Shown here: positions 9,024 through 18,498 of the stretch, one piece after another
Numbering within the stretch: position 1 is the stretch's first letter
How the letters are laid out: each line of letters starts with the position of its first letter
Position numbers and translations under genes: made by a program
Notes under the pieces: model-generated
The model's database searches: none
What the model saw: the letters and a program-made list of their open reading frames with translations, nothing else
Told to the model about the DNA's origin: nothing
NCBI RefSeq assembly: GCF_036452155.1
Contig: NZ_JAWJZY010000004.1
Strand: one strand, 5' to 3'
Length of the DNA: 64,000 nucleotides
Origin: Sorlinia euscelidii
GTDB taxonomy: Bacteria > Pseudomonadota > Alphaproteobacteria > Acetobacterales > Acetobacteraceae

Positions 9024-9967
9024 CCGCGCACCTTGCGTCGACCCCAGGCCTCCTGAACGATCCAGTCACAGAGTTGAGGAAAATCCATCCCGCAATGGGC
9101 CGCTTGCTCGGGCAGCAGCGAGGTCGGGGTCATGCCCGGTTGGGTATTGACTTCAAGGATGACCAATGCGTTTTCCGATCGCGAGTCATCATATCGGAAA
9201 TCCGCGCGCGTGGCGCCGCGGCAGCCGAGCGCGGCGTGGGCCTCTCGGGCATAGCGCAGCGCATCTTCAAAAACCCGCCCGGGTATGTTGGCTGGCAGAC
9301 TGTGCCGGGACCCGCCCGCCGCATATTTGGCGTGGTAATCATAAAACCCGTCCTGCGCGGACTCAGCCACGATGTCCGTGACGGTCAGGGGCCGCTCTCC
9401 CAATACGCTGACGGTTAACTCCCGCCCCGGGATGAAGGCTTCAGCCAGCAGAACGTCGCCATAGGTCCAGCTTGACGCAATATCCCGTCGCTGCATCGCC
9501 GCGTCATCACCTTTGATGACATGCACTCCGAAGGACGAGCCCTCCGCGACGGGTTTGACAACGTAAGGCGTTTCAAAAGGGTGGGCGGCGGCAAGTTCTG
9601 CCGGAGTGAGGAGTCGTCCCGGTGCGATGGGAATGCCGGCCGCCGCGAAAATCTGACGCGAGGCGGCTTTATTCATCGCGAGAGAAGAGGTGCGTATATC
9701 GCAATGCGTGTAGGGCAGGTCCAGCCACTCCAGCACGCCTTGGATTGCGCCATCCTCCCCCAGGGGGCCATGGAGATTATTGAAGACAACATCCGGCGTG
9801 CAGGCCCGGATTTCAGTGATCGTGGCGGCGATGTCCGCACTAACATCAATCAGGGTCGTGGCATAACCATGCGCTTGCAGACCCTCCGCCACGGCGCGGC
9901 CGCCTCTCAGGCTGACATCTCGTTCATGGCTGATGCCACCATGCAGGATCGCGACGTGAAGGCTCAT
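9020..9967 (-). CDS. ddl: D-alanine-D-alanine ligase
   Basis: Ddl joins two D-alanines with ATP to make the dipeptide added by MurF. At 315 residues it matches the short DdlB type usual inside dcw clusters. Recognisable parts are HGGISHERDVSLRGG at the N-terminus, LHGPLGEDGAIQG, the ATP-grasp stretch YVVKPVAEGSSFGVHV, and the metal and substrate site LEVNTQPGMTPTSLLPEQAAHCG at the C-terminus. It overlaps murB upstream and ftsQ downstream by 4 bases each, so all three are likely translated as a coupled block. Confidence 0.97.
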   Translation of the reverse strand: MSLHVAILHGGISHERDVSLRGGRAVAEGLQAHGYATTLIDVSADIAATITEIRACTPDVVFNNLHGPLGEDGAIQGVLEWLDLPYTHCDIRTSSLAMNKAASRQIFAAAGIPIAPGRLLTPAELAAAHPFETPYVVKPVAEGSSFGVHVIKGDDAAMQRRDIASSWTYGDVLLAEAFIPGRELTVSVLGERPLTVTDIVAESAQDGFYDYHAKYAAGGSRHSLPANIPGRVFEDALRYAREAHAALGCRGATRADFRYDDSRSENALVILEVNTQPGMTPTSLLPEQAAHCGMDFPQLCDWIVQEAWGRRKVRG

Positions 9968-10860
9968 CGCGTTTCTCCTAATCTTTTAATTTCCCACTCA
10001 AGCTGCACCTGCGCATGGTTCTGGACTTTTTGTCGCACCGTCTCGCCGAGCGCTTCAAGGTCCGCACTGGTAGCGTCACCGAGGTTAAGGAGAAAGTTAC
10101 AATGTTTTTCACTGACTTGCGCGCCCCCATGCCGAAGGCCCCGGCACCCCGCTGCGTTAATCAACGCCCAGGCCTTCTGGCCTGTCGGATTGCGGAAGGT
10201 TGACCCGCCTGTCCGCGCCCGGACGGGTTGACTTTCGTCGCGTTGCGCTTTGATCTCAGCCATGTGGGCGCGGATCTTGGCGGGTTCCGCGGGCTTGCCG
10301 CGCAGGGCGACGCGCAGCACGATGGCGCCCTCCGGCAATGTCGCATGTCGATAGGAAAATTTGAGGTCGGCATGGCTCAGGCGCTGGATATGGCCCCGCC
10401 GGTCCATGATTTCCGCCCAACTCAGAACCTTACTTGTGTCGGAACCGTGCGCGCCGGCATTCATGATGACGGCGCCGCCAATGGCGCCCGGTATGCCAAT
10501 CATGAATTCCAATCCCGAAAGCCCCCAGGCGGCTGCCTGCTCGGAGACTGTCGTATCGAGAGCGGCCGCACCGGCAATCACCTCATCAGCCTGACGCATG
10601 ACCTGCGCAAACGCGCCCCCTAAACGAATGACGAGCCCTTTAATGCCGCCATCGCGAATGATCACGTTGGAGCATGCACCCAGCACCGTGACCGGGATGC
10701 GTGGGTCAAGCTGTCGGAGGAGCTGCGCGAGATCCTCTCGATCCGCCGGTGTGAAAAGCGCCTCAGCGTTTCCCCCCGTGCGAAACCAGCTTCTCGGACC
10801 GAGGGGGGCATCAAATTGCAGGCGGCCCCGGACTTTGGCCTGTCGGAGGCGCGACATCAT
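9964..10860 (-). CDS. murB: UDP-N-acetylenolpyruvoylglucosamine reductase MurB
   Basis: MurB is the FAD- and NADPH-dependent enzyme that reduces UDP-GlcNAc-enolpyruvate to UDP-MurNAc. The FAD-binding PCMH-type fold is visible in SWFRTGGNAEALF, VTVLGACSNVIIRDGG and SGLEFMIGIPGAIGGAVIMNAGAHG. The catalytic serine lies in GGSTFRNPTGQKAWALI, and a glutamate-bearing C-terminus completes the domain. At 298 residues it has the type II length. It overlaps murC (10857-10860) and ddl (9964-9967). Confidence 0.97.
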   Translation of the reverse strand: MMSRLRQAKVRGRLQFDAPLGPRSWFRTGGNAEALFTPADREDLAQLLRQLDPRIPVTVLGACSNVIIRDGGIKGLVIRLGGAFAQVMRQADEVIAGAAALDTTVSEQAAAWGLSGLEFMIGIPGAIGGAVIMNAGAHGSDTSKVLSWAEIMDRRGHIQRLSHADLKFSYRHATLPEGAIVLRVALRGKPAEPAKIRAHMAEIKAQRDESQPVRARTGGSTFRNPTGQKAWALINAAGCRGLRHGGAQVSEKHCNFLLNLGDATSADLEALGETVRQKVQNHAQVQLEWEIKRLGETR

Positions 10861-12293
10861 CCTGAGACAGCCTTGATCGCTTTTTTAGGGGACAGCGCTT
10901 CAAGCTGTGACGGGAGGGCCTGGGCCCAGTGGGTGATGGACCCTGCGCCGAGACAGACGACAAAGTCACCCGGTTTCGCGATGACATTAATCATCTCAGC
11001 CAGATGCTCCGGCCCCGGCAGAGGCACAACCGAGTGGTGCCCGCTGGCCCGCAAGCCCTCGACCAGCGCATCACGGCCAAATCCCTCGATAGGCTGTTCA
11101 TTCGCGGCGTAGACATCGGCGATGATGACGGTTGTGGCGTCATTCATGCAGGTGCAGAACTCATGAAACAACGCCTTGAGGCGGGAATAGCGATGTGGCT
11201 GCACGACGGCGATGACGTGATGCGCCCCGGCCTGACGGGCCGCGCGCAGGACTGCCGCGATTTCTATCGGATGGTGGCCATAATCATCGATAATGGAAAC
11301 GCCATTATGTTCCCCCACCCGGGTGAAACGCCGTTTGACGCCCCGGAAGCTCGCAAGGGCGGAGCGAATCGTGTCGTCGCTGATATCCATTTCCGTCGCC
11401 ACGGCGATCGCGGCGAGGGCGTTCAGGACATTATGCTGACCCAGCATCGGCAGGCGGAAAGGCCCGGCCCGCCGCGTCACTTTACTGGCGCGATTGGAGA
11501 CGACCACCTCAAATGTTGCGCCAAGGCGGTCCGCAACAAGCTTCTCCGCCCGGATATCCGCCTGCTGACTGAAGCCATAAGTGATGATGCGGTGATCGGA
11601 GAGGCGCGGAATCATACGCTGCACCTCCGGGTGATCAATGCATAAGACGGCGAAACCATAAAACGGAATATTGGAGATAAACTGATGATAGGCCGCCTGC
11701 ATGGCCTCCTCATTTCCCCAATGGTCGAGATGTTCCGGGTCCATATTCGTGACGACAGCAATAACAGCGGGGAGGCGGAGGAAAGACCCGTCACTTTCAT
11801 CCGCTTCGACAACCATCCAGTCCCCGGACCCCATGCGGGTATTTGTGCCATAAGCTTCGATGATCCCGCCATTAATGACGGTCGGGTCAAGGCGAGACTG
11901 CTCAAGCACCGCGGCGACGAGGCTGGTTGTGGTCGTTTTACCGTGCGTGCCGCCAATCGCGATGGACCAGCGGAGGCGCATCAGTTCCGCCAGCATCTCC
12001 GCCCGGCGCACGACCGGAATATGGCGCTCCCGCGCGGCGACGACTTCCGGGTTGTCCCGCCGCACGGCGGTTGACGTCACGACAACCTGCGCGTCACCCA
12101 GATTTTCCGCTGTGTGGCCGATCTCAATATGGATGCCCTGATCACGCAGGCGCAGTACATTGTTGTTTTCCGCAATGTCGGAGCCCTGGACCTTATATCC
12201 GAGCAAATGCAGAACCTCGGCGATGCCCGACATGCCAATGCCGCCAATACCGACAAAATGCAGGGTGCCAATCGAGAGGGGAAGCGCGCGCAT
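10857..12293 (-). CDS. murC: UDP-N-acetylmuramate-L-alanine ligase MurC
   Basis: MurC adds the first amino acid, L-alanine, to UDP-MurNAc. The UDP-binding N-terminal loop FVGIGGIGMSGIAEVL is at about residues 13-28. The ATP-binding loop GGTHGKTTTTS is at 114-124. The Mur-ligase motifs WMVVEADESDGSFL, VTNMDPEHLDHWG and DDYGHHPIEIAAVL follow. At 478 residues it is the usual length. It starts 33 bases after murG and overlaps murB by 4 bases. Confidence 0.98.
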   Translation of the reverse strand: MRALPLSIGTLHFVGIGGIGMSGIAEVLHLLGYKVQGSDIAENNNVLRLRDQGIHIEIGHTAENLGDAQVVVTSTAVRRDNPEVVAARERHIPVVRRAEMLAELMRLRWSIAIGGTHGKTTTTSLVAAVLEQSRLDPTVINGGIIEAYGTNTRMGSGDWMVVEADESDGSFLRLPAVIAVVTNMDPEHLDHWGNEEAMQAAYHQFISNIPFYGFAVLCIDHPEVQRMIPRLSDHRIITYGFSQQADIRAEKLVADRLGATFEVVVSNRASKVTRRAGPFRLPMLGQHNVLNALAAIAVATEMDISDDTIRSALASFRGVKRRFTRVGEHNGVSIIDDYGHHPIEIAAVLRAARQAGAHHVIAVVQPHRYSRLKALFHEFCTCMNDATTVIIADVYAANEQPIEGFGRDALVEGLRASGHHSVVPLPGPEHLAEMINVIAKPGDFVVCLGAGSITHWAQALPSQLEALSPKKAIKAVSG

Positions 12294-12326
12294 GTCAACA
12301 AGCTTTCGAAACGAGTATCATATCAT

Positions 12327-13436
12327 TCAATGAGGCGAAGCATCCCCGATCTGAGACGCTACCACCTCAGCGAGACGTTCGGCGCTGGCGGGCATTGCCA
12401 GACGATGGGCCGCGCTGGATGCCTCGGCCAATTGGTCAGTGTTGGTGAGAAGCGCCTCGACTTTCTCGCAGAGATGCGCCGCGGTCAGATCTGACTGGTT
12501 GATGCACCAGCCCGCGCCGCCTTCCTCCAACTTTCGGGCATTGGCGGATTGCTCATCCGAAGCGGCAATGGGGAGGGGGATGAGGATGGCGGGGCATCCT
12601 GCCATGGTCAGCTCCGCAACGGATGAGCCCCCGGCGCGCCCGATCACCAGGTGGCTGCGTCCCAGAAGCCCCGCAACATCTTCAAAAAACGGCGCCAGCG
12701 TGCATTCAATCCCGGCCGTCTCATAGACTTCCCGCACTTTGCTGATATCGCCTTCCTTTGTCTGCTGTGTGACATGCAGGCGATGCCGGACCTCCTGCGG
12801 AAGTCGACTCAGCGCGTCCGGCACGATTTCTGAAAAAACCTGCGCCCCGAGGGAGCCGCCCCACACGAGCAGATTGATATGTGCCCGCGCATCTGTGTAA
12901 TGGCGCGTGTAAAGGGCCTCGATTTCCGGGCGCACAGGCATCCCGGTATAAATGATGGGACGCGGTGGCATCCGTCCCTCAAGTTTCGGAAATGACGTGG
13001 CGATGACGCTGGCGCGCCGGGCCAGAAAGCGGTTTGCCTTGCCCAGAAGGGCGTTGCCCTCATGCAGGATCAATTTCGCGCGGCTACGCCCGAATATATT
13101 GAGATTTCCGATCGCAGGCGGGATGGAGGGATATCCGCCGAAACAGATAATGGCTGCCGGCCGCAATTGCCGGAGAAGCCGCCGTGCTTCCTGCACGCCT
13201 TGGAAAAGCTCGTAAAGATTGCGCAGTTTCGTCCAAGGTGTTTTACCCGCGACACCGCGCCCCCGCAGGACATATTGCGGCTGGTCGGCAAATGGCCCTG
13301 ACGAACGATGACCGGCGCGGGAATCAGTCATCAAAACCAGGTGATAACCGCGCTGTTGCAGGGCCAGGGCCAGAGCTTCCGCAGGGAAGAAATGCCCGCC
13401 TGTCCCCCCTGCGGCGATGATGATTGTCTTTTTCAT
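12327..13436 (-). CDS. murG: UDP-GlcNAc:undecaprenyl-PP-MurNAc-pentapeptide GlcNAc transferase MurG
   Basis: MurG is the peripheral membrane glycosyltransferase (GT28) that converts lipid I to lipid II. The N-terminal glycine-rich motif GGTGGHFFPA is at about residues 10-19. The C-terminal donor-binding motifs are GGSLGAQVFSEIVP, and VIGRAGGSSVAELTMAG followed by AILIPLPIAASDEQSANA. At 369 residues it is family-typical. The ATG overlaps the ftsW stop by 4 bases, as often seen where the flippase/polymerase and MurG are made together. Confidence 0.98.
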   Translation of the reverse strand: MKKTIIIAAGGTGGHFFPAEALALALQQRGYHLVLMTDSRAGHRSSGPFADQPQYVLRGRGVAGKTPWTKLRNLYELFQGVQEARRLLRQLRPAAIICFGGYPSIPPAIGNLNIFGRSRAKLILHEGNALLGKANRFLARRASVIATSFPKLEGRMPPRPIIYTGMPVRPEIEALYTRHYTDARAHINLLVWGGSLGAQVFSEIVPDALSRLPQEVRHRLHVTQQTKEGDISKVREVYETAGIECTLAPFFEDVAGLLGRSHLVIGRAGGSSVAELTMAGCPAILIPLPIAASDEQSANARKLEEGGAGWCINQSDLTAAHLCEKVEALLTNTDQLAEASSAAHRLAMPASAERLAEVVASQIGDASPH

Positions 13437-14641
13437 GACGGGAGGTGCCTCCGCGTGCCGTTTGTCCAGTTTCGTCGCATATCCGGGCTGCCACCATGGA
13501 GGAAGTTCGTGTCCGATCCGACATGGTGTCGTGTCAAAGCCAGGATCATGCCCATTGTCAACGCCACCGACAATGCAGAGGAACCACCATAGGAGATGAA
13601 CGGCAAGGTCATTCCCTTGGTCGGGATGAGATGCAGTGTTGAGCCCATATTGATAAAAGCCTGAAGGCCGAACCCCGCGATAAGACCGGACACTGCGACG
13701 ATGACGAAGGGGTCCTGCTCACGAAGGACTCGTTGCAGGCTGCGAATGACCATCACAAGAAACACGCCGATCACGGCGACGCAGACGATCATGCCATATT
13801 CCTCCCCCGCAACGGCGAATACGAAATCCGCATGGGCATCGGGAAGCAGATCCTTCACGCGGCCTTCCCCCGGGCCGCGACCCAGTAGCCCCCCATTGCC
13901 GAAAGCGCGCAGGGCCATGTCGATCTGGTAATGGTCACCCAGATTAGGATGTAGAAAGCGTTCAACACGGGAGCGAACATGGGCGAAGGCGATAAAAGCG
14001 CCGATAAAGGCGGCGATCATGGCCCCGATACCCGCACCGACGAAAATCAGCGGCAATCCATCGACAAAAAGCTGCACAAAAAAAACCATCGTCACGACGG
14101 AGAGCATGCCGATATCCGGTTGCGATTTCAGGAGGAAAAGGATGACCGCGTAAACGCCGAAAGCGATGACCATGCCGGGGAAATGCAGCATTTTACCGTC
14201 GCGCGTCGTCTGGCGCCGTTTGGCGAGCAGCCACGCCGTGACAATCGCGAAAAATGGTTTGAGAAACTCGGAAGGCTGGACAGACATGAAGGGCAGAGCG
14301 ATCCAGCGCCGTGCCCCTTTGATCTCCAGCCCATGCACCAGCGTCATGAGCGTGGCCAGCAAAGCGAGGCCGCCACCGATTAGCGCCATTTTGCGGATCG
14401 CCTCACGCGACATGGTGGAGACGAACAACGTTACAATGCCGGCCACAGCCAGAAAAATCACCTGCTTGAGAATGAACATCTCACGCGATGCGCCGATACG
14501 CACGGCGACAGCCGGGCTGGCGGCAAGGACGAGGATATAACCGAAAGCCAGAAGCACCCCGACGCAGTAAAGTGTCACGCGGTCAATATTGCGCCACCAG
14601 CGCCCGAAAGCCGAATTATCAACGCGGGAGAGACCAGCCAT
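13433..14641 (-). CDS. ftsW: Lipid II polymerase FtsW (SEDS family)
   Basis: FtsW is the divisome peptidoglycan glycosyltransferase that works with FtsI. The frame is open 88 codons further upstream inside murD, but that part is low-complexity antisense-like sequence. The ATG at 14641, one base after the murD stop, gives a normal 402-residue SEDS protein. About ten hydrophobic segments are present. Conserved stretches include GARRWIALPFMSVQPSEFLKPFF, FGNGGLLGRGPGEGRVKDLLPDAHADFVFAVAGEE in pieces, and the C-terminal LTLPTKGMTLPFISYGGSS-like segment (here LIPTKGMTLPFISYGGSS). Confidence 0.97.
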   Translation of the reverse strand: MAGLSRVDNSAFGRWWRNIDRVTLYCVGVLLAFGYILVLAASPAVAVRIGASREMFILKQVIFLAVAGIVTLFVSTMSREAIRKMALIGGGLALLATLMTLVHGLEIKGARRWIALPFMSVQPSEFLKPFFAIVTAWLLAKRRQTTRDGKMLHFPGMVIAFGVYAVILFLLKSQPDIGMLSVVTMVFFVQLFVDGLPLIFVGAGIGAMIAAFIGAFIAFAHVRSRVERFLHPNLGDHYQIDMALRAFGNGGLLGRGPGEGRVKDLLPDAHADFVFAVAGEEYGMIVCVAVIGVFLVMVIRSLQRVLREQDPFVIVAVSGLIAGFGLQAFINMGSTLHLIPTKGMTLPFISYGGSSALSVALTMGMILALTRHHVGSDTNFLHGGSPDMRRNWTNGTRRHLPS

Positions 14642-14642
14642 A

Positions 14643-16019
14643 TCAGCTCTTTTCACCTTCGGCCCATGCCGAAAGTTTTGCAGGCGTGTCGAGAGATCGC
14701 GCCAGATCCCGAAATACCGAGCCGCGCGCTTCAAAATTCGTGAATTGATCGAAGCTGGCGCAGGCGGGGGAAAGTAAAACAACGTTCGTCCGGCTTGCTT
14801 TCGCCGCCGCAAAAGCCTGGCTGACGGCGCGCTCCAGCGTGATGCAGGTCTCCCACGCCACCTTGTTTGCTTCAAGAGTCTCGGCGAGTTCCGAGGCATC
14901 CTCACCGATGAGAAAGGCCTTTGTGACGCGATTTAAGAGGGGAGTGAGCGACGTGATCCCACCTTCCTTGGCCTGCCCTCCCGCGATCCAAATGACGCGG
15001 TCATAAGATTGCAGTGCCTTGGCCGCTGACTCCGCATTTGTTGCTTTGCTGTCATTGATGAAAGCCACGCCATCAACGTGGGCCACAATTTCCTGCCGAT
15101 GGGGAAGGCCGGGGAAGCTGTTGAGCCCCGCCAGAATTTTCTCCTCTGCTACGCCGAGGAAGCGGCAAATCTCGTAGGCGGCGAGGGCATTCTGCATGTT
15201 ATGCGTCCCCGGCAAAGATTGTGCCTGTGACAAGTCCAGCAAGGTCGGCGTCAAATCAGCGGGCTGGTGCAGGGAAAGCGCACGTGGTTGCGCGCCGCGC
15301 GCACGGAGCTTCTCATAAATATCCCGACATTCCGCGTCATCGATACTGACAATCAGGCGATCCGCTGCCGTCATATGGTCAAAAACATGCGCCTTCGCCG
15401 CGGCGTAATGGGCCATATCGCCGTGACGTTCCATATGGTCGGGCGTCAGGTTCAGCAGGCAGGCCGCATCAGCGTGGAAGCTGTCCAGCCTTTCCAGCAT
15501 GTAGGAGGACATCTCAATCACGTAGACGCCCCGATCATCCAATAGGGGAAGCGCGAGCGCGGCGGGGCCGAGATTGCCGCCAGCCGCCACGTTATAACCG
15601 GCATAAGCGAGGATGTGGGCGATCAGCGCCGTTGTCGTCGACTTCCCGTTCGTTCCGGTGACGGAAACGAATCTTGCTTTCGAGCCCTGTGCTCTCACGG
15701 CCCGATAAAGAATTTCGGCATCCGACAGAATAGGTATCCCCTCACGCCGCGCCAGCGCCGCCAAAGGGTGGGGACGGGGGAGATGGTGCGGGATGCCAGG
15801 CGAGAGGATCAGCGCGTCAAACCCTTCGAGGGTGGATGGGGACGCGTATGTGAGGCGGGGATGCGCGCGTGTCCGGTCAAACTCCTGACGATCATCCCAG
15901 GCCATGACCCGCGCACCCATTTCAAGCAGGGCTTTGACGGCGGCAAAGCCGTTTCTGCCGAGGCCGACGACCAGAAATTGCTGGTCCTTGAAAAGCGTGG
16001 TGGGAAATGGGTGGGTCAT
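14643..16019 (-). CDS. murD: UDP-N-acetylmuramoylalanine-D-glutamate ligase MurD
   Basis: MurD adds D-glutamate to UDP-MurNAc-L-Ala. The N-terminal Rossmann loop VVGLGRNGFAAVKALL is at about residues 17-32. The ATP loop TGTNGKST is at about 121-128, followed by LNLTPDHMERHG and FINDSKATNAESAAKAL. The C-terminal domain includes IWIAGGQAKEGGI and LLSPACASFDQFTNFEARG. The length of 458 residues is typical. It begins 10 bases after mraY and ends one base before the ftsW start. Confidence 0.98.
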   Translation of the reverse strand: MTHPFPTTLFKDQQFLVVGLGRNGFAAVKALLEMGARVMAWDDRQEFDRTRAHPRLTYASPSTLEGFDALILSPGIPHHLPRPHPLAALARREGIPILSDAEILYRAVRAQGSKARFVSVTGTNGKSTTTALIAHILAYAGYNVAAGGNLGPAALALPLLDDRGVYVIEMSSYMLERLDSFHADAACLLNLTPDHMERHGDMAHYAAAKAHVFDHMTAADRLIVSIDDAECRDIYEKLRARGAQPRALSLHQPADLTPTLLDLSQAQSLPGTHNMQNALAAYEICRFLGVAEEKILAGLNSFPGLPHRQEIVAHVDGVAFINDSKATNAESAAKALQSYDRVIWIAGGQAKEGGITSLTPLLNRVTKAFLIGEDASELAETLEANKVAWETCITLERAVSQAFAAAKASRTNVVLLSPACASFDQFTNFEARGSVFRDLARSLDTPAKLSAWAEGEKS

Positions 16020-16029
16020 CTGGAACGAT

Positions 16030-17121
16030 CTACTGAAGTTTGAGGGTTGATAGACCGATCAGCCCCAGCACGAAAGCGACGATCCAGAATCGGACGACAA
16101 TTTTAGACTCGGACCATCCTTTTTTCTCAAAATGATGGTGGATCGGGGCCATCAGAAAAATGCGCCGCCCGGTTCGTTTAAACCAGAATACCTGAATAAC
16201 GACGGAAATTGTTTCGACGACAAACAGCCCGCCGACAATACAGAGAACGATTTCATGCTTGATCGCGACAGCTATCGCGCCAAGCGCACCGCCAAGCAGA
16301 AGGGACCCGGTATCCCCCATGAAAACTTCAGCCGGTTGGGCATTGAACCAGAGAAATCCGAGACCCGCCCCCACCAGGGCGGCGCAGTAAACAGAGAGCT
16401 CACCCGTGCCGGGGATAAAATGGATCTGAAGATATTCTGCGAAGACACGATTACCGACCAGATAAGTGATGACACCGAAGACAAGTGTCGCCATCAAAGT
16501 CGGCACAATGGCCAGCCCATCGAGCCCATCCGTAAAATTCACCGCATTGCCGAAACCCGCAATCGTCAACATGGCGAAGATGGGGAAGGCGAAGCCAAGC
16601 GGGATGAGGAGATTTTTGATGAAAGGAATGGCCAGGGCATTCTGCATCCCGACCGGCATCAGGCTTTGCAACCAGTAACCGGCAATGAGCGCGGCGAGAA
16701 ACTCACATCCCAGTCGCATTTTCTTGGACACGCCACGACTGTTGCGGCGGGAGAGTTTCAGATAATCATCCGCAAACCCGACGGCGAAAAATGCGGAGGA
16801 GACAAACAGAACGGCCCAGACGAAGCCATTTCTTAGATCAGCCCACAAAAGAGTTGACGCGATGAGGGACAGAAAGATCATGACGCCGCCCATTGTCGGC
16901 GTGCCGGCTTTTTCAGTCAGATGGCGTTCGGGGCCCAATTCCCGGATCGGCTGGCCGTCGCGCTGGATGCGTCTGAGATAGCGTATGAAAGGTTGCCCGA
17001 GGCTGAGGCTGATAATCAGAGCCGTGAGACACGCGCCGCCGGACCGGAACGTCAGATAGTGGAACAGATTGAACAGGCCACCATGACCGCTCTCACTTAC
17101 GGCGAACAAGCTGTAAAGCAT
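16030..17121 (-). CDS. mraY: Phospho-N-acetylmuramoyl-pentapeptide transferase MraY
   Basis: MraY makes lipid I by moving phospho-MurNAc-pentapeptide to undecaprenyl phosphate in the inner membrane. The 363-residue product has about ten membrane segments. Diagnostic pieces are KAGTPTMGGVMIFLSL, the aspartate pair in VGFADDYLKLSRRNSRG, NAVNFTDGLDGLA, EVFMGDTGSLLLGG and MAPIHHHFEKKGWSE, the family's histidine triad. Its ATG shares one base with the murF stop (TGATG), so reinitiation is likely. Confidence 0.98.
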   Translation of the reverse strand: MLYSLFAVSESGHGGLFNLFHYLTFRSGGACLTALIISLSLGQPFIRYLRRIQRDGQPIRELGPERHLTEKAGTPTMGGVMIFLSLIASTLLWADLRNGFVWAVLFVSSAFFAVGFADDYLKLSRRNSRGVSKKMRLGCEFLAALIAGYWLQSLMPVGMQNALAIPFIKNLLIPLGFAFPIFAMLTIAGFGNAVNFTDGLDGLAIVPTLMATLVFGVITYLVGNRVFAEYLQIHFIPGTGELSVYCAALVGAGLGFLWFNAQPAEVFMGDTGSLLLGGALGAIAVAIKHEIVLCIVGGLFVVETISVVIQVFWFKRTGRRIFLMAPIHHHFEKKGWSESKIVVRFWIVAFVLGLIGLSTLKLQ

Positions 17122-18479
17122 CAGCCTTGATTTCCTTGCTTTTTCAGTGCGTCGACGACATCGCGCATGCGGCTTCCGAAGCTGCCTTTGACGAGGACGA
17201 CATCCCCGGCGGCGAGCCCTTTGATTAAGAGCGGTGCAAGCCTGTCAGCGGTTTCGCACCAGGCGCCTTTTTTTCCTGCCGGAAGGTAGTCAAAAACATC
17301 TTTCATCGCGGCGCCACAGCAATAAAGCGCGTCAGCGCTCGCGACAATGTCCGGCAGCAACGCCAGATGGGCTTCCTGCGCGTGGTCACCCATTTCAAGC
17401 ATGTCGCCCAGAACGGCAATCCGACGCTTTGCCGGCATGAGGGCGAGGGTGGCGAGTGCGGCCCGCATTGACAAGCCGGAGGCGTTATAACTTTCATCCA
17501 GAAGCGTAACGGAATCATCCAGAATTGGCAGGCGCATGCCGCGTCCCGCATCCGGCCTGTAACGGGCAAGGGCGGCAATGGCGAGATCCAGATCCGCGCC
17601 GACGGACTTCACCCCTGCAAGGACGAGCGCGGCATCCTCCGCAAGGTGCCGCCCCGGCACATTGAGTGCGACATGACGCCCGGAGAAGGTGAAGCTGCTC
17701 CCCTCAGCCGTCATCTGAAGATCGAGCAGGCGCATATCCGCAGAGGGCGCGATACCGACGCCGATAAAGCGTGCGCGGGAAGCTCCAAGCTTGCGTTTGA
17801 GGGTGTCCCTGCCAAAAACCGCGTCGGGGGCGATGGCGGTTCCGGTCTGGCGGAGACTGGCGAAAAGCGCGGATTTCTCCTCCACGATCGCTTCAAGTGA
17901 GCCAAGATGCCCGATATGGCTGTTTCCGATGGATGTGATGATGGCGACATCCGGGCGGACCATTTGCGCAAGTGGCGCGATCTCGCCAGCATGGTTCATG
18001 CCGATTTCGCAGATACACCAGGCGACGTCGCGGGGCAGACGCGCCAATGTCAGCGGCACGCCGATATGATTATTGAAGGACTTATCCGCGGCATGGGTGC
18101 GGCCCTGCGTTGCTAAAGCCGCATGGAGCATGTTCTTCGTCGTTGTCTTGCCGACACTGCCGGTGATGGCGATCATTTTGCCGGTAAAGCGGCTGCGCGC
18201 GTATAGGCCCAGCGCCTGCAGCGCTTTTAGACTATCCGGCACGTTGATGACGGGACCGGACGCGGAAACAGGGCGATGCACGATGCAGCACGCCGCGCCC
18301 TTGCTGAAAGCCTCCGCAACATGGTCATGCCCGTCATGTGACGCGCCTTCGAGGGCGATAAAGAGATCACCGGGCTGCAGAGTGCGCGTATCAATGGAAA
18401 TACCGGTGATGGCAATATCCGGGGCCGTTACCGCACCCGTCGCCTCGGCCAGCTCCTCACCTTTCCATAAAACGGTCAT
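17121..18479 (-). CDS. murF: UDP-MurNAc-tripeptide-D-alanyl-D-alanine ligase MurF
   Basis: MurF attaches the D-Ala-D-Ala dipeptide made by Ddl. The Mur_ligase N domain includes GISIDTRTLQPGDLFIAL. The ATP loop TGSVGKTTT is at residues 107-115, followed by CEIGMNHAGEIAPLAQMVRPDVAIIT, DESYNASGLSMRAAL and VLGDMLEMGDHAQEAH. The frame is open 14 codons further upstream, but the ATG at 18479 is preceded by AGGGAAG at good spacing and leaves 19 bases after murE, giving 452 residues. It overlaps mraY by one base. Confidence 0.96.
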   Translation of the reverse strand: MTVLWKGEELAEATGAVTAPDIAITGISIDTRTLQPGDLFIALEGASHDGHDHVAEAFSKGAACCIVHRPVSASGPVINVPDSLKALQALGLYARSRFTGKMIAITGSVGKTTTKNMLHAALATQGRTHAADKSFNNHIGVPLTLARLPRDVAWCICEIGMNHAGEIAPLAQMVRPDVAIITSIGNSHIGHLGSLEAIVEEKSALFASLRQTGTAIAPDAVFGRDTLKRKLGASRARFIGVGIAPSADMRLLDLQMTAEGSSFTFSGRHVALNVPGRHLAEDAALVLAGVKSVGADLDLAIAALARYRPDAGRGMRLPILDDSVTLLDESYNASGLSMRAALATLALMPAKRRIAVLGDMLEMGDHAQEAHLALLPDIVASADALYCCGAAMKDVFDYLPAGKKGAWCETADRLAPLLIKGLAAGDVVLVKGSFGSRMRDVVDALKKQGNQG

Positions 18480-18498
18480 CTCACTTCCCTTTTGCCGC